A stretch of DNA of 64,000 nt from Agrocybe praecox (lineage: Eukaryota; Basidiomycota; Agaricomycetes; Agaricales; Agrocybaceae), in contig OZ024841.1 of NCBI GenBank assembly GCA_964017145.1, positions 4,092,001 to 4,156,000 of the forward strand. Reading direction: 5' to 3'. Shown here in pieces: positions 1 through 13,293 of the stretch. The position numbers and the translations under genes are program-made. The stretch's first letter is position 1, and each line of letters begins with the position of its first letter. The notes under the pieces were generated by a model, which worked only from the letters and a program-made list of their open reading frames with translations, had not been told where the DNA came from and ran no database searches.

Positions 1-2
1 TC

Positions 3-101
3 CCTGACCATATTTCCTACTTCAATGCACTGGACGAGTTTCAGAATTACTTGGTCAATCCGTATATCGACCATCACTGCCACGAATTTCTGTCGGATTA
101 G
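3..101 (+). CDS. 3' end of an unidentified protein-coding gene (partial)
   Basis: An open frame enters from the left edge of the window and ends with TAG at 99-101. The 32 visible residues are rich in Asp, His, Tyr and Phe and end in HEFLSD. The composition looks coding, and nothing in the other frames competes. The gene begins outside the window, so family, length and function cannot be judged. Downstream sequence is AT-rich, as expected of a 3' untranslated region. I do not recognise the protein. Confidence 0.55.
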   Translation, partial: PDHISYFNALDEFQNYLVNPYIDHHCHEFLSD

Positions 102-353
102 CTATTTTTAGTACTATATGTTACTGTATGTAGTCCCTCCGTAGCTTTTTCTCGCTTTCACGCTTTCTTACTTGCTGCAAGTTGAAAAACCCAAAAAAGC
201 GGACAAGTAAATTGTGAAGTTGCTGATGAATATGACAAATGCACGCGTAGTTTACGCATGTATATCTGGATTCTGGAATCTGGATATCTTGAGACTGCCG
301 GACTGTTTAATATGGCTATGAGCGATATACAAAAATGCGCGTTCAATTGAAAT

Positions 354-358
354 AAAAA
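354..358 (-). terminator. Pol III terminator of tRNA-Thr
   Basis: AAAAA on the plus strand is a run of five T on the transcribed minus strand, 13 nt beyond the tRNA 3' end. This is the usual length and position of a fungal RNA polymerase III stop. Confidence 0.7.
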
Positions 359-371
359 GGTATTTTCGTAT

Positions 372-443
372 TCCTCCTAGCCGATTTGAACGACTGACCT
401 TGTCATTACTAGTGACACGCTCTACCAACTAAGCCAAGGAGGA
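372..443 (-). tRNA. tRNA-Thr(AGT)
   Basis: The minus strand folds as a complete 72-nt cloverleaf. The acceptor arm pairs TCCTCCT with AGGAGGA. The D arm contains AGTTGGTAGA. The anticodon stem TGTCA/TGACA encloses the loop CTAGTAA, which gives anticodon AGT (threonine; A34 would be modified to inosine). The T arm is AGTCG-TTCAAAT-CGGCT. There is no intron, and CCA is not encoded, as usual in eukaryotes. GGCTTAGTTGGTAG (A box) and GTTCAAATC (B box) are the internal RNA polymerase III promoter elements. A five-T terminator follows 13 nt downstream. Confidence 0.95.
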
Positions 444-765
444 CACATGAGTTCATTGATCTCATCACATCAGATCGCCAAGGCCCAAGTGTCTAGGCGT
501 CTAAAGGTGAAATCCCAGTCATTTGAAATAGTCCCCAGAATTAATCTGCAGTTTGCACTCGATACTAGCTAGGGGCGCACTGCGTATTTGAGTATGGTTC
601 AATTATAGATGAGGATGATACTGTAGTGATCATATGGTACAAGATATAGAGCAACACGACAAGAAGTGTGGTTTGATAGAAAGATGACTAGGCGAGAGAA
701 GAAGAAAAAAGATTAAGTACACTGTATGTAACAATCAAAGCCTCTGAGAATATATATTCCGATTT
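444..765. other. intergenic, nothing recognised
   Basis: About 320 bp lie between the tRNA 5' side and the stop codon of the SNF2-type gene. The sequence is AT-rich with only short open frames. It should hold the 3' untranslated region of the minus-strand gene on the right. I see no repeat or RNA gene in it. Confidence 0.5.
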
Positions 766-3700
766 CAGTGGACGTTAACCACCACTCCCTGTTGTTCGGA
801 ATCCTTCATACCGAAGAGCTGTGGATTGAAAGATTAGTTAGTTAACGGTTCACAAAAGAAAAACATCAGAAGTAGGACAGACGCACATATCTGATGTCCT
901 TAACGCTAAGCTTATGCAATTTAGCGCCGGAGCCCTCCCCTAAAGCCGCTTCTGCGAGACTGGTCTTTACGTCCTGCAAACGAAGCATGCTATTCATCGC
1001 GACAGAGGAGCGTCAACATACAATGGGAGCAAGACGAAGAAGATGACTTACCGGTCTTCTATTGTATCCTCGACCACGAGCCGCTTCACGAACACTTCTT
1101 TTTCTTGACCTATACGATGGCATCTAAACATTCGCAGGTTAGCGTGAGCCCACATTCAAATTTGATACAGCAACAAAAGTCCACGTACCGATCGTATGCC
1201 TGCGCTTCTGCGGCGTAATTCCACGATAGGTCCATACTACATCGCTTGAAGATTAATAAAGGCAAATTTCGATATCGAGGTCAGAAACGTACTTTACAAT
1301 TCGGTTGGCGGATACAAGGTTGAGGCCAACACTACCACATTTCGTACTGATCAATATGATTTTAGGCCCTCCCGGCTTCTTGAACTCCGTTAACGTTGCA
1401 TCGCGATGCGCGCGATCCATGCTACCATCGAAACGAAGGTTCCTGATCCCATGTCGTGATAGAAGCGTTTCAATCAAGTCCAACATTGAAGTCCCTATCC
1501 ATGTCGTAATAAATATCAGTAGGCGACTTGAGAAAGAAACAAAAATGTATGACATACACTGCGAGTAGCAAATAACCTTATCTCCCGTTGAATCCCATTC
1601 TCTCAGATAGCTCAAGAGCGTATGCATCTTGGAACTAGGCTCCAAGTCATCATCACGGTGAGCCCAAGTAGCAATGACTGCTTCGGAGGGGCCGGACGAA
1701 TTCTGTGCCTTACCCTTTCCTTTCATACGGCTACTCGGTGAGGATGCTGGCGAGGAATCGATGATATCACTTTTCCTTCGTTTCCCGCCTTGGGGTTCAG
1801 TTTTCACAAGTGTTTTAGACTTGGAGCCCGATTCGATCATCTCGATATCCGAATCATCTTCGGGGTCGCTTGGGAGAATTTTGCGTTTGGATAGTCGACT
1901 GGAGGAAGGTTTGTTGTCCTAAAGATTAGCCAGCATCAGTCCACAATAAATACGGAACAAGGATAAAGAAAGAACAAACATCGGATTCTTCTTGTTTAGC
2001 AGATACTTTCTTCTTCTTCACGGGGGTATTATGCATATCCAAAAAGTCAGGTAAATCGTCATCCGAATCCGATGAAAGGATATCTGGGATGGAATACGCG
2101 CGGGTCATCGGAGATGTTGGCCTAGATTTCACGTGAACACGAGACAAGACACTACCGCCCTTTGGATTATTAGAAGTCGCGCGAGGAGGAGTGTTCCATC
2201 TTCTCTTTGCCCGTTGATGCGCGTTCAGCTCATCATTCGTCGGTTCGAACGCAGAGGCGAGGAATAATTTTGCAGGTGACATATCCATCATCGTTTTGCA
2301 ATCCGGGCCTAAACACGCAAATGAATATTAGATACGAATGTCAGGAAAGCAGCATAAGAACGAACAAGGTCGATGCCCTTTGGCCACTGCGGCTTCGTAC
2401 TCTTTCTCTACCGCCAGGTTCTCTTTTTCACTTCCGTAACCGCTGTCAAAACTTAATGAGCGCGCGCTGCCCAGAAATCGGGTGCTGCAGACACGTACAA
2501 AATACCATTATGACCAATCGGCGAATTTGCCAAGTCAGTTGCGCAGTCAATGCAAATTTCATGCCCACAAGCTAATATTCGCCCATCGTCTCCGACAAAA
2601 ACTGAAATTATGGAGACGATGAGTGTTCAAGCCGTTTGAAGGGTCATATACAACTTACGATCATTACAGTTTGAACATTGCCCTTCTGTATTTCCTTCAT
2701 CTTCGACATCGAGTTCCGCAGCCGATGCGGTGGCCCGTATTAAGAACCTTGAGTTTGTAATGGTGTTAGTTTTGAAGAAAAAAAGCATGGTAAGGAGTGT
2801 AAGAAAAAGGTGTTTACTTTTGCTTGATCTAGGAATGGAAACGACAAGAAAATAACAAAATGGTTAACGGCTGCAACTTTCCTCGCGATTCAAATGGTTC
2901 TTTGCTTACATTATTAACCCAAGCTACACCCATTGCCTTCTTTGCACGACTGACTTCTTGTTCTGACTTATTCCCAATCATGGCAGTGGGATCCTCGAAT
3001 TCTTCACCGAGCGCCTAATTTTCAAGTTCACGAAAGTATTAGTTCTGTTGGGCGGCAAGCAAGGGTCCACATACCAAAACGAGTGCAGGATGGCAGCAAA
3101 TTTGACGTAGGCGCAAAATCAAGACCTGACAGGGGTTAGGTTACTTCTTGCGTAAATGCTGGTTACCTATGACGCCTTACCAGAATAAATGCATGACTGA
3201 GCAGTAAAAAATCAATATCTTGTACCATGCGATGAAACTCAATGAAAGACACACTTTTTTAGAACAGTGCCGGCTTTCAAAAACCTATTAATCTGGACCT
3301 TCGTTCGTTTCTCAAACAAATCGTAAACCTGTAGCATGTTAGCATATAGCAAAACTCGAGTTTCGAACGTGGTCGAATACATACCTGTCTCTCATCAGAA
3401 TTAAACTGCAATTTTACAATCTCTATATGTTTTTCAGGGAGCTGTAAGAGCGGTTTGCCTTCTAGCTCCGCATCCTTTGTGCGTCGGAAAAGTATAGGTT
3501 TCAAGATTGCTTGAGCGCGGCTACCAGCCAACACCGCATCGTGTTGTTGAACCTTGGCCTAAAAATCTCCCGGTGAGAATGAGAATATACTGGAAACGAG
3601 CGGAAAGTAGTGCTCACGATGTGCTCGTTGAAATCGTTCCAGTCATTCCATGGACGGAATCGACCAAAACGTAAAAGACCGTAGAGGTCAGCCCTGCCGT

Positions 3701-5222
3701 AAAAGTTCATCAACACAATTATCCAAAACCGTTTCCCAGACACTTACAAAGTATTTGTGACAGGCGTCCCCGTCAGCATCCACCTGTATTTGGCTCTGAT
3801 ATGGGACAAACTAACACTCGACCGAGTTGAACTGGACAAAAACTATGAGGCTATAAAGCGGATAAAGGGGAGCTTAACATACCGATTCCGAATAAATTGT
3901 GCTTCGTCTGCAATGACTCGGTAGAATCTGACTTTTGACAATATACCGCTGCGAATTCGGTGTTAGCCAAAGACTTCGAGAACGCAGATTCTTGACGCAC
4001 CCATGTGTTGCAATCCATTCATCTTCTTCGTCGGGAGGGGTACCCTTGGGCACATTGAAGTCTTGACATAGTGTTTGATAGGAAGTGACAACAATCTGTT
4101 GCGTTTGTCAGTCCGGGTATTGTTCAGGAAAATGATAATCACTCGCATCTTTTGATTTCAATTCTGATTCTTTCTTGATTTTATCTTTTCCATGATGCAG
4201 GTGCGCCTCGAAAAGACCGTTAGTTTTGGAGTCAATTTCATCTTTCCACTTGGCATACATAAGTGAATGTATTATCGTAATGAAATAAAAAACATACTTG
4301 TTGGAGTAAGGCAGCAGGGACTACGATTAATGTCGTCCTGCATTGATCGTCCAAGCCGGGCATATTCATTGCCATTGTAGCTATCATCTGAACGGTCTTT
4401 CCTAAGCCCATATCGTCTCTATTTCAAATAGTTGGAAGAGGAATTTAAACGGTGCATGTCCACTCACGCAAGAATTCCGCCCCGGTCGCGCCCTCTTTCC
4501 TTCTCCAGCATCCTATTCGACCGTCAGCACTCGTTCAGGGAAATATATGACTAGCTCACCATGAAACTCCAATAGCTTGATGCGGTAGCAGCCTGACTTC
4601 CATGCCCGGGAGTAAATCACGATTGCTATTCAAAACAATGATACTTAGTTCCACGCCATAAAATAGAACCTATCTGCTCACTCTTTAAGTCCCAAGCTCT
4701 TCATAGCTGCTTTCACTGACAGCCCGTCACTCGTGTTCTCGATAGCTCTCGTCACAAAATCGGCCAACCTGCGCAAGTTGAGCCACGATGCACTTTGAGT
4801 GGCACAAGGCTCACCTTTGTTCTTGGTCAGGCCCTCCAACATCTATCGAGCGGACGGGAGTCTCTGTATCATAGTGTATGCTGAAGTTTCCTGTAAGCGG
4901 CCCACTGGAAGACTGAGAGGTATTTGTTAGGTCGTTGTTGAAATGCGCGTCATCTGTTGTTGCCTTGAGTTTAGGATAAATTGATGATTCATTTCGAGCA
5001 TCTACCTGCACCATATATTCCTGCTCTTTGTACAGCCCGCGCACGCATGAGTGCCTGCCCCTCAGCATTCTTGCTCGAAGATGCTGCCCCTGTTGGCGTA
5101 AAAAAGTCTTTGAGTGGATTCTTTTCGAGTGGCGTGGCAGTTGCTGGTGAGCTTGAGGGCATGAATGTCTGATCTAGCGCATCCAACAAACTTGAGACTT
5201 TCCTCTTCCCATTGGATGCCAT
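766..5222 (-). CDS. SNF2-family DNA translocase with RING finger (RAD5/RAD16/ULS1 class)
   Basis: A multi-exon gene for a nuclear SNF2 ATPase that would remodel protein-DNA complexes; in this class the RING finger acts in ubiquitin or SUMO pathways of DNA repair. Translation starts MASNGKRKVSSLLDALD at 5222. Helicase motif I, DDMGLGKTVQ, lies near 4405-4433. The DEAQ box (VIADEAQFIRNR) is near 3910, and motif III appears as MLTGTPVTN near 3770. The RING lies at about 2290-2690 (CSNC, then ACGHEICIDC), inserted between the two helicase lobes as in RAD5/RAD16. An acidic, Ser-rich linker at 1600-2290 carries DSDDDLPDF and many KKKK-like basic runs. The second lobe has STKCGSVGLNL and, near 1100, the CHRIGQ motif. 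The gene ends GVVVNVH-TGA at 766. DEAQ rather than DEGH favours the ULS1/fission-yeast Rrp subgroup, but I cannot assign an orthologue. Over fifteen short introns are evident. Confidence 0.88.
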
Positions 5223-6665
5223 TGTAAGGAAGATGCAATAACGAGCAAGACGCGTCAAAATAAATTGCTTCGCGTTAATGAAAGTCCGTGAGAAAATGAA
5301 GCATGTCTTGGCATTTTGAGCTCCGCTTTAAGTGATTACTGAATTAAATTCTCCGCTTGAACTTGCCATAAAAACATTGTAGAACGATAACCTCGAGTTG
5401 ACCTCGCCACATCGAGGCTCTTCCGCAGCAGTGCGTAAATAATATAGCTATGTTGAGAACCTGGCTAAAAGACTAAAAGTCACTCACTTGAATTTGAATG
5501 TTTAATGATAAAAACCATAAACCGCTCTGTCCACATGTCAACTTGTGGGAATGTATATCCGGCTCAAATTCGGCCGTCTCCACGTCAAATTGCAACGACC
5601 TGTGTACCGTGCTACGACATCCATTCTCACACCGCCATCATGGAGAGTACGCACAGGTCATAATAGTGCATTTCTTGTCTCGAAACACAATGTGCTTCAA
5701 TCCTACGGTGAGCGTAGTCATGCATAGCTTCGAAGCAGGTTGAATTGGATTCAACTAATTCAGACCGTTTACTAGTACCTGTGGCGGCTGTCATTGGCAT
5801 GGCAAATGTATTTTTGGAGAAGCAGAGCATTTGGCGCTCGACAGCTCAAATACAACTCCTCGACTCGGAACGTACACGAATATTATGTTCGGGTTTAGTA
5901 TCTCCTTTTTCTGCCGAAGATGCCGTCCACAATATTGAGGCGACAGCCGCCCGTAATTGATCTTCGTGGATTTTTACGCCGTCACAAATCAAGGGATTAT
6001 ACTCTGGTCCCTCGAGGAATCATCGGTCCTCTGTCGCTGTGACACTTGAACTTGTTGGACATCTCACATTGAAACACAAATATAGCGGTCATTAATCACC
6101 CTCTCGACGGTCCCAGCTATCCAATAGCTCTGATTCGGCGTATTGAAGGCCACTTTTCTTGGAGACGAGGAGATTTGATTTGAAAGTACTATGCTGTTCC
6201 GTTCTGAAGTAGTATGTGATCAATCGCTCATGGTTCATTTCTGCTCGCCCCTTACAAGCTTTATCGCGCGAGGACTCCCACAAATCCGCTGGCGACATCC
6301 ACGGAATAATCAAAATGAAGGACGTCTAGACTACCTTTCTTATTACCATGAATTGACTGGCATGCGTCACCTTTTTATCTTGAAACGGTTGCTACCAGAA
6401 CACAGCAATACTTCATACATCGTACACTGTGTAGGTGTGTGTGACTCATTTATTCGTCGACATGTCCAGTCCGCTGGTTCCTACTCCATATGATTCGAGC
6501 TTTGGCAATCCTCATGGACATGATTATTATCGTTCTCGCACGAGTATAAAGGCGGACGAAGGAGCTTTCCTGACTCCCAGCAATACCTTTCCTTCCCTAT
6601 CGGTTTCTATTACCTTTCTTTTTATATAAGTTATCTCTTATACACTCCTATACTTACATCTTATA
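5223..6665. other. intergenic region between the SNF2-type gene and the peroxidase
   Basis: This 1.4 kb divergent spacer must hold both promoters. Only short frames without coding character are present. I see no transposon end, tRNA or strong repeat. The last 120 bp carry the peroxidase TATA box and a pyrimidine-rich stretch just before its ATG. Confidence 0.5.
6545..6550 (+). promoter_or_regulatory. TATA box of the class II peroxidase gene
   Basis: GAGTATAAAGGCGG sits about 120 bp upstream of the start codon. It is followed by a CT-rich tract (CCTTTCCTTCCCTA and similar), the usual arrangement of highly expressed basidiomycete genes for secreted enzymes. Confidence 0.6.
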
Positions 6666-8756
<2,091 letters not shown>

Positions 8757-9816
8757 TTGATGCTGAAGTTTATTTATTGGGTTTAGGCGATTTTCTATGA
8801 ACCGCTACATATATAATAGTAACTTCTAATTAATCGCTCAATTAAGACGATTTCCTACGTTTCTCGCTAGATATATCGCCTACAAATAATACCGTTTATA
8901 AAAGGGCACTGATACCCAGATTTCCCGTAGAATTTCTGCTTTAAAATCTAGGCTTGCCGTTATCTTTGCTATCTAGTTGTTCGAGCTACCTTTTATTCCC
9001 TTGTTTGGTCGACCAATCACAAAGCGAAGAAAAAGGGTATAGAATTCGTCTGCCGGCGTAAATTTTTTTTGTTGACTTTGCATTTCCTCTGATCACGGAT
9101 GATATCCACATGAATTGTTACTCGGGTTACGCTTCCTTTGTTATGTTCATTCAGAATTCTTTGACATTTCATCTAATCTTCACGTGGAATTTTCCGGGTC
9201 CAATCCCGCGAAACGGCTTGCTTAGAGATTAGATACAAATGCGTAACCAAACCCTTTTCTCGCTCGTGAGTTGAGTATGAGCCAAAATTACACCGTGAAA
9301 TACTCGGTTGACATTTAAAACTTTCGTGAGTAAGCTTACACTACTTCGGTTACACGACAGGTGACCGCACCAATAGACTCTGCGCGTCTAAGTAAATTAA
9401 TGAAAGTCACATGTCTTTCTTGATCAGCCCCGATCTAGCGCCTAGGTTAGGATTGGAATCGGTTAGATTAGAGCCGGTATGTCATTCATTCGCAATCAAC
9501 CCTATCATGGCGAATAGATTGCGGCAGAATTAGACCATACTGTGGCTCCTTCGAAAGTGCTTCTCATCTGGCATCGAATCAGAAAGTCTAAATGGGAACT
9601 GGTCTCGTATCAAAGAGTGGGAAAAAATTGTGATGATTAACCACGTTCGTGAAATCGAAGGCGGCAAGCCCCGAAGTTGAAGAAGGGTCCTAAGACGGCG
9701 ATGCACACAATTATTACGCCATGGAATCTTACGACATCTCTCGATTCTCAGTTGACGATAAGTATAAAACTTGTTCATCCAAGGAATCGTTTATCCCCCC
9801 CTACATTGTTTGAATC
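8757..9816. other. intergenic region upstream of transaldolase
   Basis: About 1.06 kb without a credible gene. The first part is the AT-rich 3' flank of the peroxidase. The rest is promoter DNA of the transaldolase, with a TATAAA at 9763-9768 about 50 bp before the start codon. No repeat was recognised. Confidence 0.5.
9763..9768 (+). promoter_or_regulatory. TATA box of the transaldolase gene
   Basis: AAGTATAAAACTTG lies 49 bp upstream of the ATG at 9817. The short distance fits a compact 5' leader and supports this start codon. Confidence 0.55.
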
Positions 9817-11066
9817 ATGACCTCACTACCCTTCGCCTTTACTGCTCTTGATGCTGTACGAGAGGCTGGTATAACCATAGCTTCCGATGGGGCTGAGTAT
9901 AACAGTTAGTCCACTCCTACCTAATCAACTTTAATTCACTAACTTCTGTTACAGAAATAGCTGAATTTTCTCCAACCGACGCTACCACCAATCCATCTCT
10001 TGTTTATGTCGCCGTATCATCTCCTCAGTACTCCTTTCTCGTTGAGGAAGCAGTGAAATACGCCCAAGGTCGTATCCCATCAGCGAGTAGCGAAGAAAAG
10101 ACTGATTTGGCCCTGGACCGCCTGGTGCGTTGTGCGAGTTGATTTCGTAATACCACCAAGTCTAACACTGAATAGCTTGTTCAAGTCGGCGTACAAATTC
10201 TATCCATCATTCCCGGACGCGTGTCAATTTCTGTTGACCCACGATTAGGATTTTCCTACGAAGCCACTCTTAAAAAGTCGCGTTCTTTGATAGCTCTCGT
10301 CGAAGAGCTTCAAATCCCCCGCTCGCGGGTGCTCATCAAAATTCCCGCGACATCAGCCGGCATTCGTGCTGCTCACACACTGGAGTCCGAAGATGGAATT
10401 CATACCAATATGACTCTTATCTTTAGCCTCGTTCAAGCCCTTGCATGCGCTCAAGCGGGGGTATCGGTCATTTCTCCTTTTATAGGACGCGTCAAGGATT
10501 GGTGGGCAGCTCGTGCCGTGTCGGCCGGCAACCCGGATGGTTTGACTGATCAGCCTTTGTCTGATCACCCCGGAATAAAGCTCGTTCACAAAATTCGCGT
10601 CGCATACTCGAAGTATGGGTACCGCACTCAAGTCATGGCTGCAGGCTTTAGGAAGCCCGAAGAAATTGTCGAAGTTAGTCGAGCTGGGAAGCATGGTGGG
10701 GTAGATTTGGTAACTCTCCCCCCAGACTTGCTTGATGGACTAAGGCGACTGGATGGCGAGCATAATCTGGGGCAATCTTTCACCCCTTCCATTGACGTCA
10801 CAGAAGCGGTACCTGACATTGCCCCCGTATATTTCACTGCCGACGGTCCGGCAGACGAGGACTTTGAAAGGGACTCTAAAACAGAAGCTATTTCGCTGGA
10901 CAAAGTTCCAGAAGGCCTGGAAAAATTCAGCGCCGATACCGATAGGCTTGAGGAGATGGTTAGAAATATGGTTGACGCTGAAGTCAAGGTCGAGTCGTTG
11001 AAGTCGTCTTCTCCATCGACCTCGCGAAGTGGAAACGAGCATAGACGGAGCGTACCCGTCAATTAA
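9817..11066 (+). CDS. transaldolase (divergent paralogue with C-terminal extension)
   Basis: A cytosolic pentose-phosphate pathway enzyme that moves a dihydroxyacetone unit between sugar phosphates through a lysine Schiff base. It has three exons and about 382 residues. Visible landmarks are PTDATTNPSL near residue 38, VSISVDPRLG, the Schiff-base segment VLIKIPATSAGIRAA, and ISPFIGRVKDWW. Introns are phase 1 after GAEYN and phase 0 after LALDRL. In most transaldolases the lysine is followed by ASTW-Q/E-G; here it is followed by PATSAG, so the active-site loop is unusual. The usual enzyme ends soon after a segment like DTDRLEEMV. Here about 40 further residues follow, Ser-rich and ending NEHRRSVPVN, with no known role. 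The family is certain; whether it is the main housekeeping transaldolase is doubtful. Confidence 0.92.
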
Positions 11067-11610
11067 ATGGCACATGATGTGCAACCTTTTTTACGCTGTA
11101 CATTACAGTATATAAATGCGCAGCTTTGGGGCCTTGGGCTAATTTTTCTTAATTTCTTGCAAAGATCCGTCTTATTAGTCTAAGTGAAATTCAGAAATTT
11201 AGATTGAAAATCGGGGAAATCATTAAAATTCGCAGTCGATAGTTTTCACTTTATAACTCACGCTATAGGTGTGTAAATTTCAAAAGAGATAGTGGGGTGT
11301 ATCCAGTACTTTAAAATGTAAATACTGAACGGAAGTTGAAACTTAAGCCAAGGAACAACCGGGTATTATGCTTGCCGAGTTCCGATACACCCTAAGTATT
11401 TGATTACATAATTTCGATTGAATAAACCGTGGCTTCATGATCAATTTCTCTTCCTTTCAGAATATCGGGTTTACCGGGGGAGACTCAGTCTCCAGAGAAC
11501 GGCAGACAAGCACGTGCGGTTATCCTTCCAAACCAAACAAGGGCATCTTCTCAGCCGAACTTTGCCGTGGCTACCGACCTGGCGCCGTCATTCAGTAGCC
11601 GTCCCAATCT

Positions 11611-11675
11611 AGGTCAAAAAAAGAAAAAAGACCTGAAGACGCATCTCGGCCTCTTTAGGCAGGTATTTTTGACCT
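11611..11675. repeat. short inverted repeat able to form a hairpin
   Basis: AGGTCAAAAA at 11611-11620 is the exact reverse complement of TTTTTGACCT at 11666-11675. The loop contains a second small hairpin (GCCTCTTTAGGC). It lies about 550 bp after the transaldolase stop codon, so it is probably not its terminator. It may be part of the repeat-bounded element around it. Confidence 0.5.
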
Positions 11676-11736
11676 ATTTACTCATTATAACTTCCAATGG
11701 AGCATGTTTGCAATATAAGTACCCTTAATATTTGTA

Positions 11737-11738
<2 letters not shown>

Positions 11739-11767
<29 letters not shown>
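11739..11767. repeat. poly-T tract of 29 bases
   Basis: An uninterrupted run of T that no neighbouring gene needs. On the minus strand it would be a 29-A tail, as left by a retroposed transcript. No recognisable retrotransposed sequence lies on its plus-strand right side. Replication slippage in an AT-rich region is the simpler explanation. Confidence 0.85.
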
Positions 11768-11771
<4 letters not shown>

Positions 11772-12106
11772 CAATAATATTCCCGCCCTTCTTGACGGCA
11801 CCTTAGTCAATAATTAACTACGCTTTATACTTGCTGGAAATTAAATTACTAAGTCATCGGCACTACCAGTGACAGCCTTTCGGAGCATGACATATAGACG
11901 AAAATGTTACAAAAGTGTAAAATTTTCTTTAGGACCTCTCTTAGACCTTTCCACCTCTAAATTGTGCATTTTATCATAGTTTATATACCTGTCGTAAGTT
12001 ACTGAGATGAATATGTATGTGAAACAAGCTAAAGAAAAAGGCAAATAAAATTTCATGACCCGTTTTTTGGCTCTTGGTCCTTGCCGTTACAATGCCGAGA
12101 GGGCAA

Positions 12107-12472
12107 TCACCTACATATGGATGTGACATCACATGTATCACGTGAGTCTCCAGAGACAGTCTCCCCCGGTAACTCAGATGCTCTCCTTCCTTTGCCATTG
12201 CCATCGTCGTGTTTTGCTCTCTCTTGACTTTGAAGCGCCGTCTTCCCGCATTCTTCTTTTAAAGAAAAATTTATAACCGTGTCCTCAAAATCCCTGAAAT
12301 TGGAGTCAATATACGTATCTAACCGTCGTGCAGCATCCAAGTTCTCAATAAGTTTTCGATGAACAATACTCAGTGGAACTTCCCTGAATCGATGATTGGC
12401 CACACCCTTCAGCAAACAGTCTTGATTGAACCTGTATTGCTCTCGGGAGGGAGGAAGGTATGTACCAGTAAT
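12107..12472 (-). pseudogene. possible gene remnant or small hypothetical ORF
   Basis: An open frame of about 120 codons bounded upstream by an in-frame TGA at 12473-12475. Its first two-thirds read like protein (for example YRFNQDCLLKG, then IVHRKLIENLDAARRLDTY). Its last third runs into the right-hand inverted repeat at 12159-12173. The first Met lies only about 20 codons into the frame (12415), and no TATA box or signal sequence supports a gene. I do not recognise the family. It could be a short genuine gene or the 3' part of a gene cut by insertion of the repeat-bounded element. Confidence 0.25.
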
Positions 12473-13233
12473 TCAATTTAATTTCCACTCCCAGTTACTT
12501 ATGTCGTTGGCAGTCCTTGAACGCTTGAACCCCAGCCCAACCCGAGGCCTCAACATTGGATAAACATTAGCGTATCATTCATCAACTACTTGCTTATTAT
12601 TCATGATACCCAACCACAACCACGCATGAAGGCCCTCTCGCGAACACGCGTTTGGAATGAAGTTAATATGGCTATCATTTCTCTTGAACGCATCTGATTC
12701 CGAAGGTACTTGAGATTTTAAATCGTAAACCAATTTGGGAAGATATTTAATGGTGCATTATTTCCGTATAGAAACCTTTATAACTGCCTTCGGATCGCCA
12801 GAACTAAACGACTCATTTTCCGAAGTTGAAGCAGACATCTCCTATAAATATCATGGCGCGGTGGCTGTTGTTACAGACAAAAAACGCGTATCGCACCGGA
12901 CTTGGGCACTGGCTTCAACTTGGGTATTCGCCCGAGCTTTCAGAACGCAGTCTATTTTGCCCCCAATGCATGCATAATGCCATAACCAAAGTAAGCTATG
13001 ACAGTTTTGACGTTCATATCCCATTGCTAGAACTCAAAATTCGCTCCGACTAGGATCCGATTTTTTATTCCCCTCAGCATCGATCAGGTCATGCAGGACG
13101 CTTACCCCAACCCGAATATTTTCCTTGCACTTCTCTGATTCACCTCGGCTCATTATCGCATGCGCGTACACGAATTCGAAAAAAGCAATGTCAACGTGAA
13201 TTGACGACATTTCTATGGTGTGGTGTGGTGTGG

Positions 13234-13240
13234 TATATAA
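13234..13240 (+). promoter_or_regulatory. TATA box of the GH131 gene
   Basis: GGTATATAAGCCC lies 54 bp upstream of the ATG, directly after a short TGGTG repeat (GTGTGGTGTGGTGTGG). Confidence 0.65.
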
Positions 13241-13293
13241 GCCCATCTTCGGGGTGGTTAACTCTACACATACGTCCCTCTCGTCGTCAAAAA

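Larger units (their letters stand above)
11471..12173. mobile_element. possible non-autonomous element bounded by 15-bp inverted repeats
   Basis: TTACCGGGGGAGACT at 11471-11485 is matched exactly by its reverse complement at 12159-12173. Just inside both ends lies a TCTCCAGAGA-like palindrome followed by CACGTG. The 703 bp between them contain no transposase-like frame and include a 29-T run. Paired termini with shared sub-terminal motifs resemble a miniature inverted-repeat transposable element. I cannot see a clear target-site duplication, so the claim is tentative. Confidence 0.35.
11067..13293. other. gene-poor 2.2 kb with inverted repeats and a T tract
   Basis: This stretch separates the transaldolase from the GH131 gene. 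It holds a 10-bp perfect inverted repeat (11611-11620 and 11666-11675), a pair of 15-bp inverted repeats 700 bp apart (11471 and 12173), a run of 29 T (11739-11767), and one minus-strand open frame with protein-like composition (12107-12472). These are listed separately. The last 100 bp are the GH131 promoter. Confidence 0.5.

Noticed and set aside
1305..2575. Plus-strand frames over the SNF2-type gene
   Set aside because: They are antisense shadows of its exons, with no independent start, splice or domain evidence.
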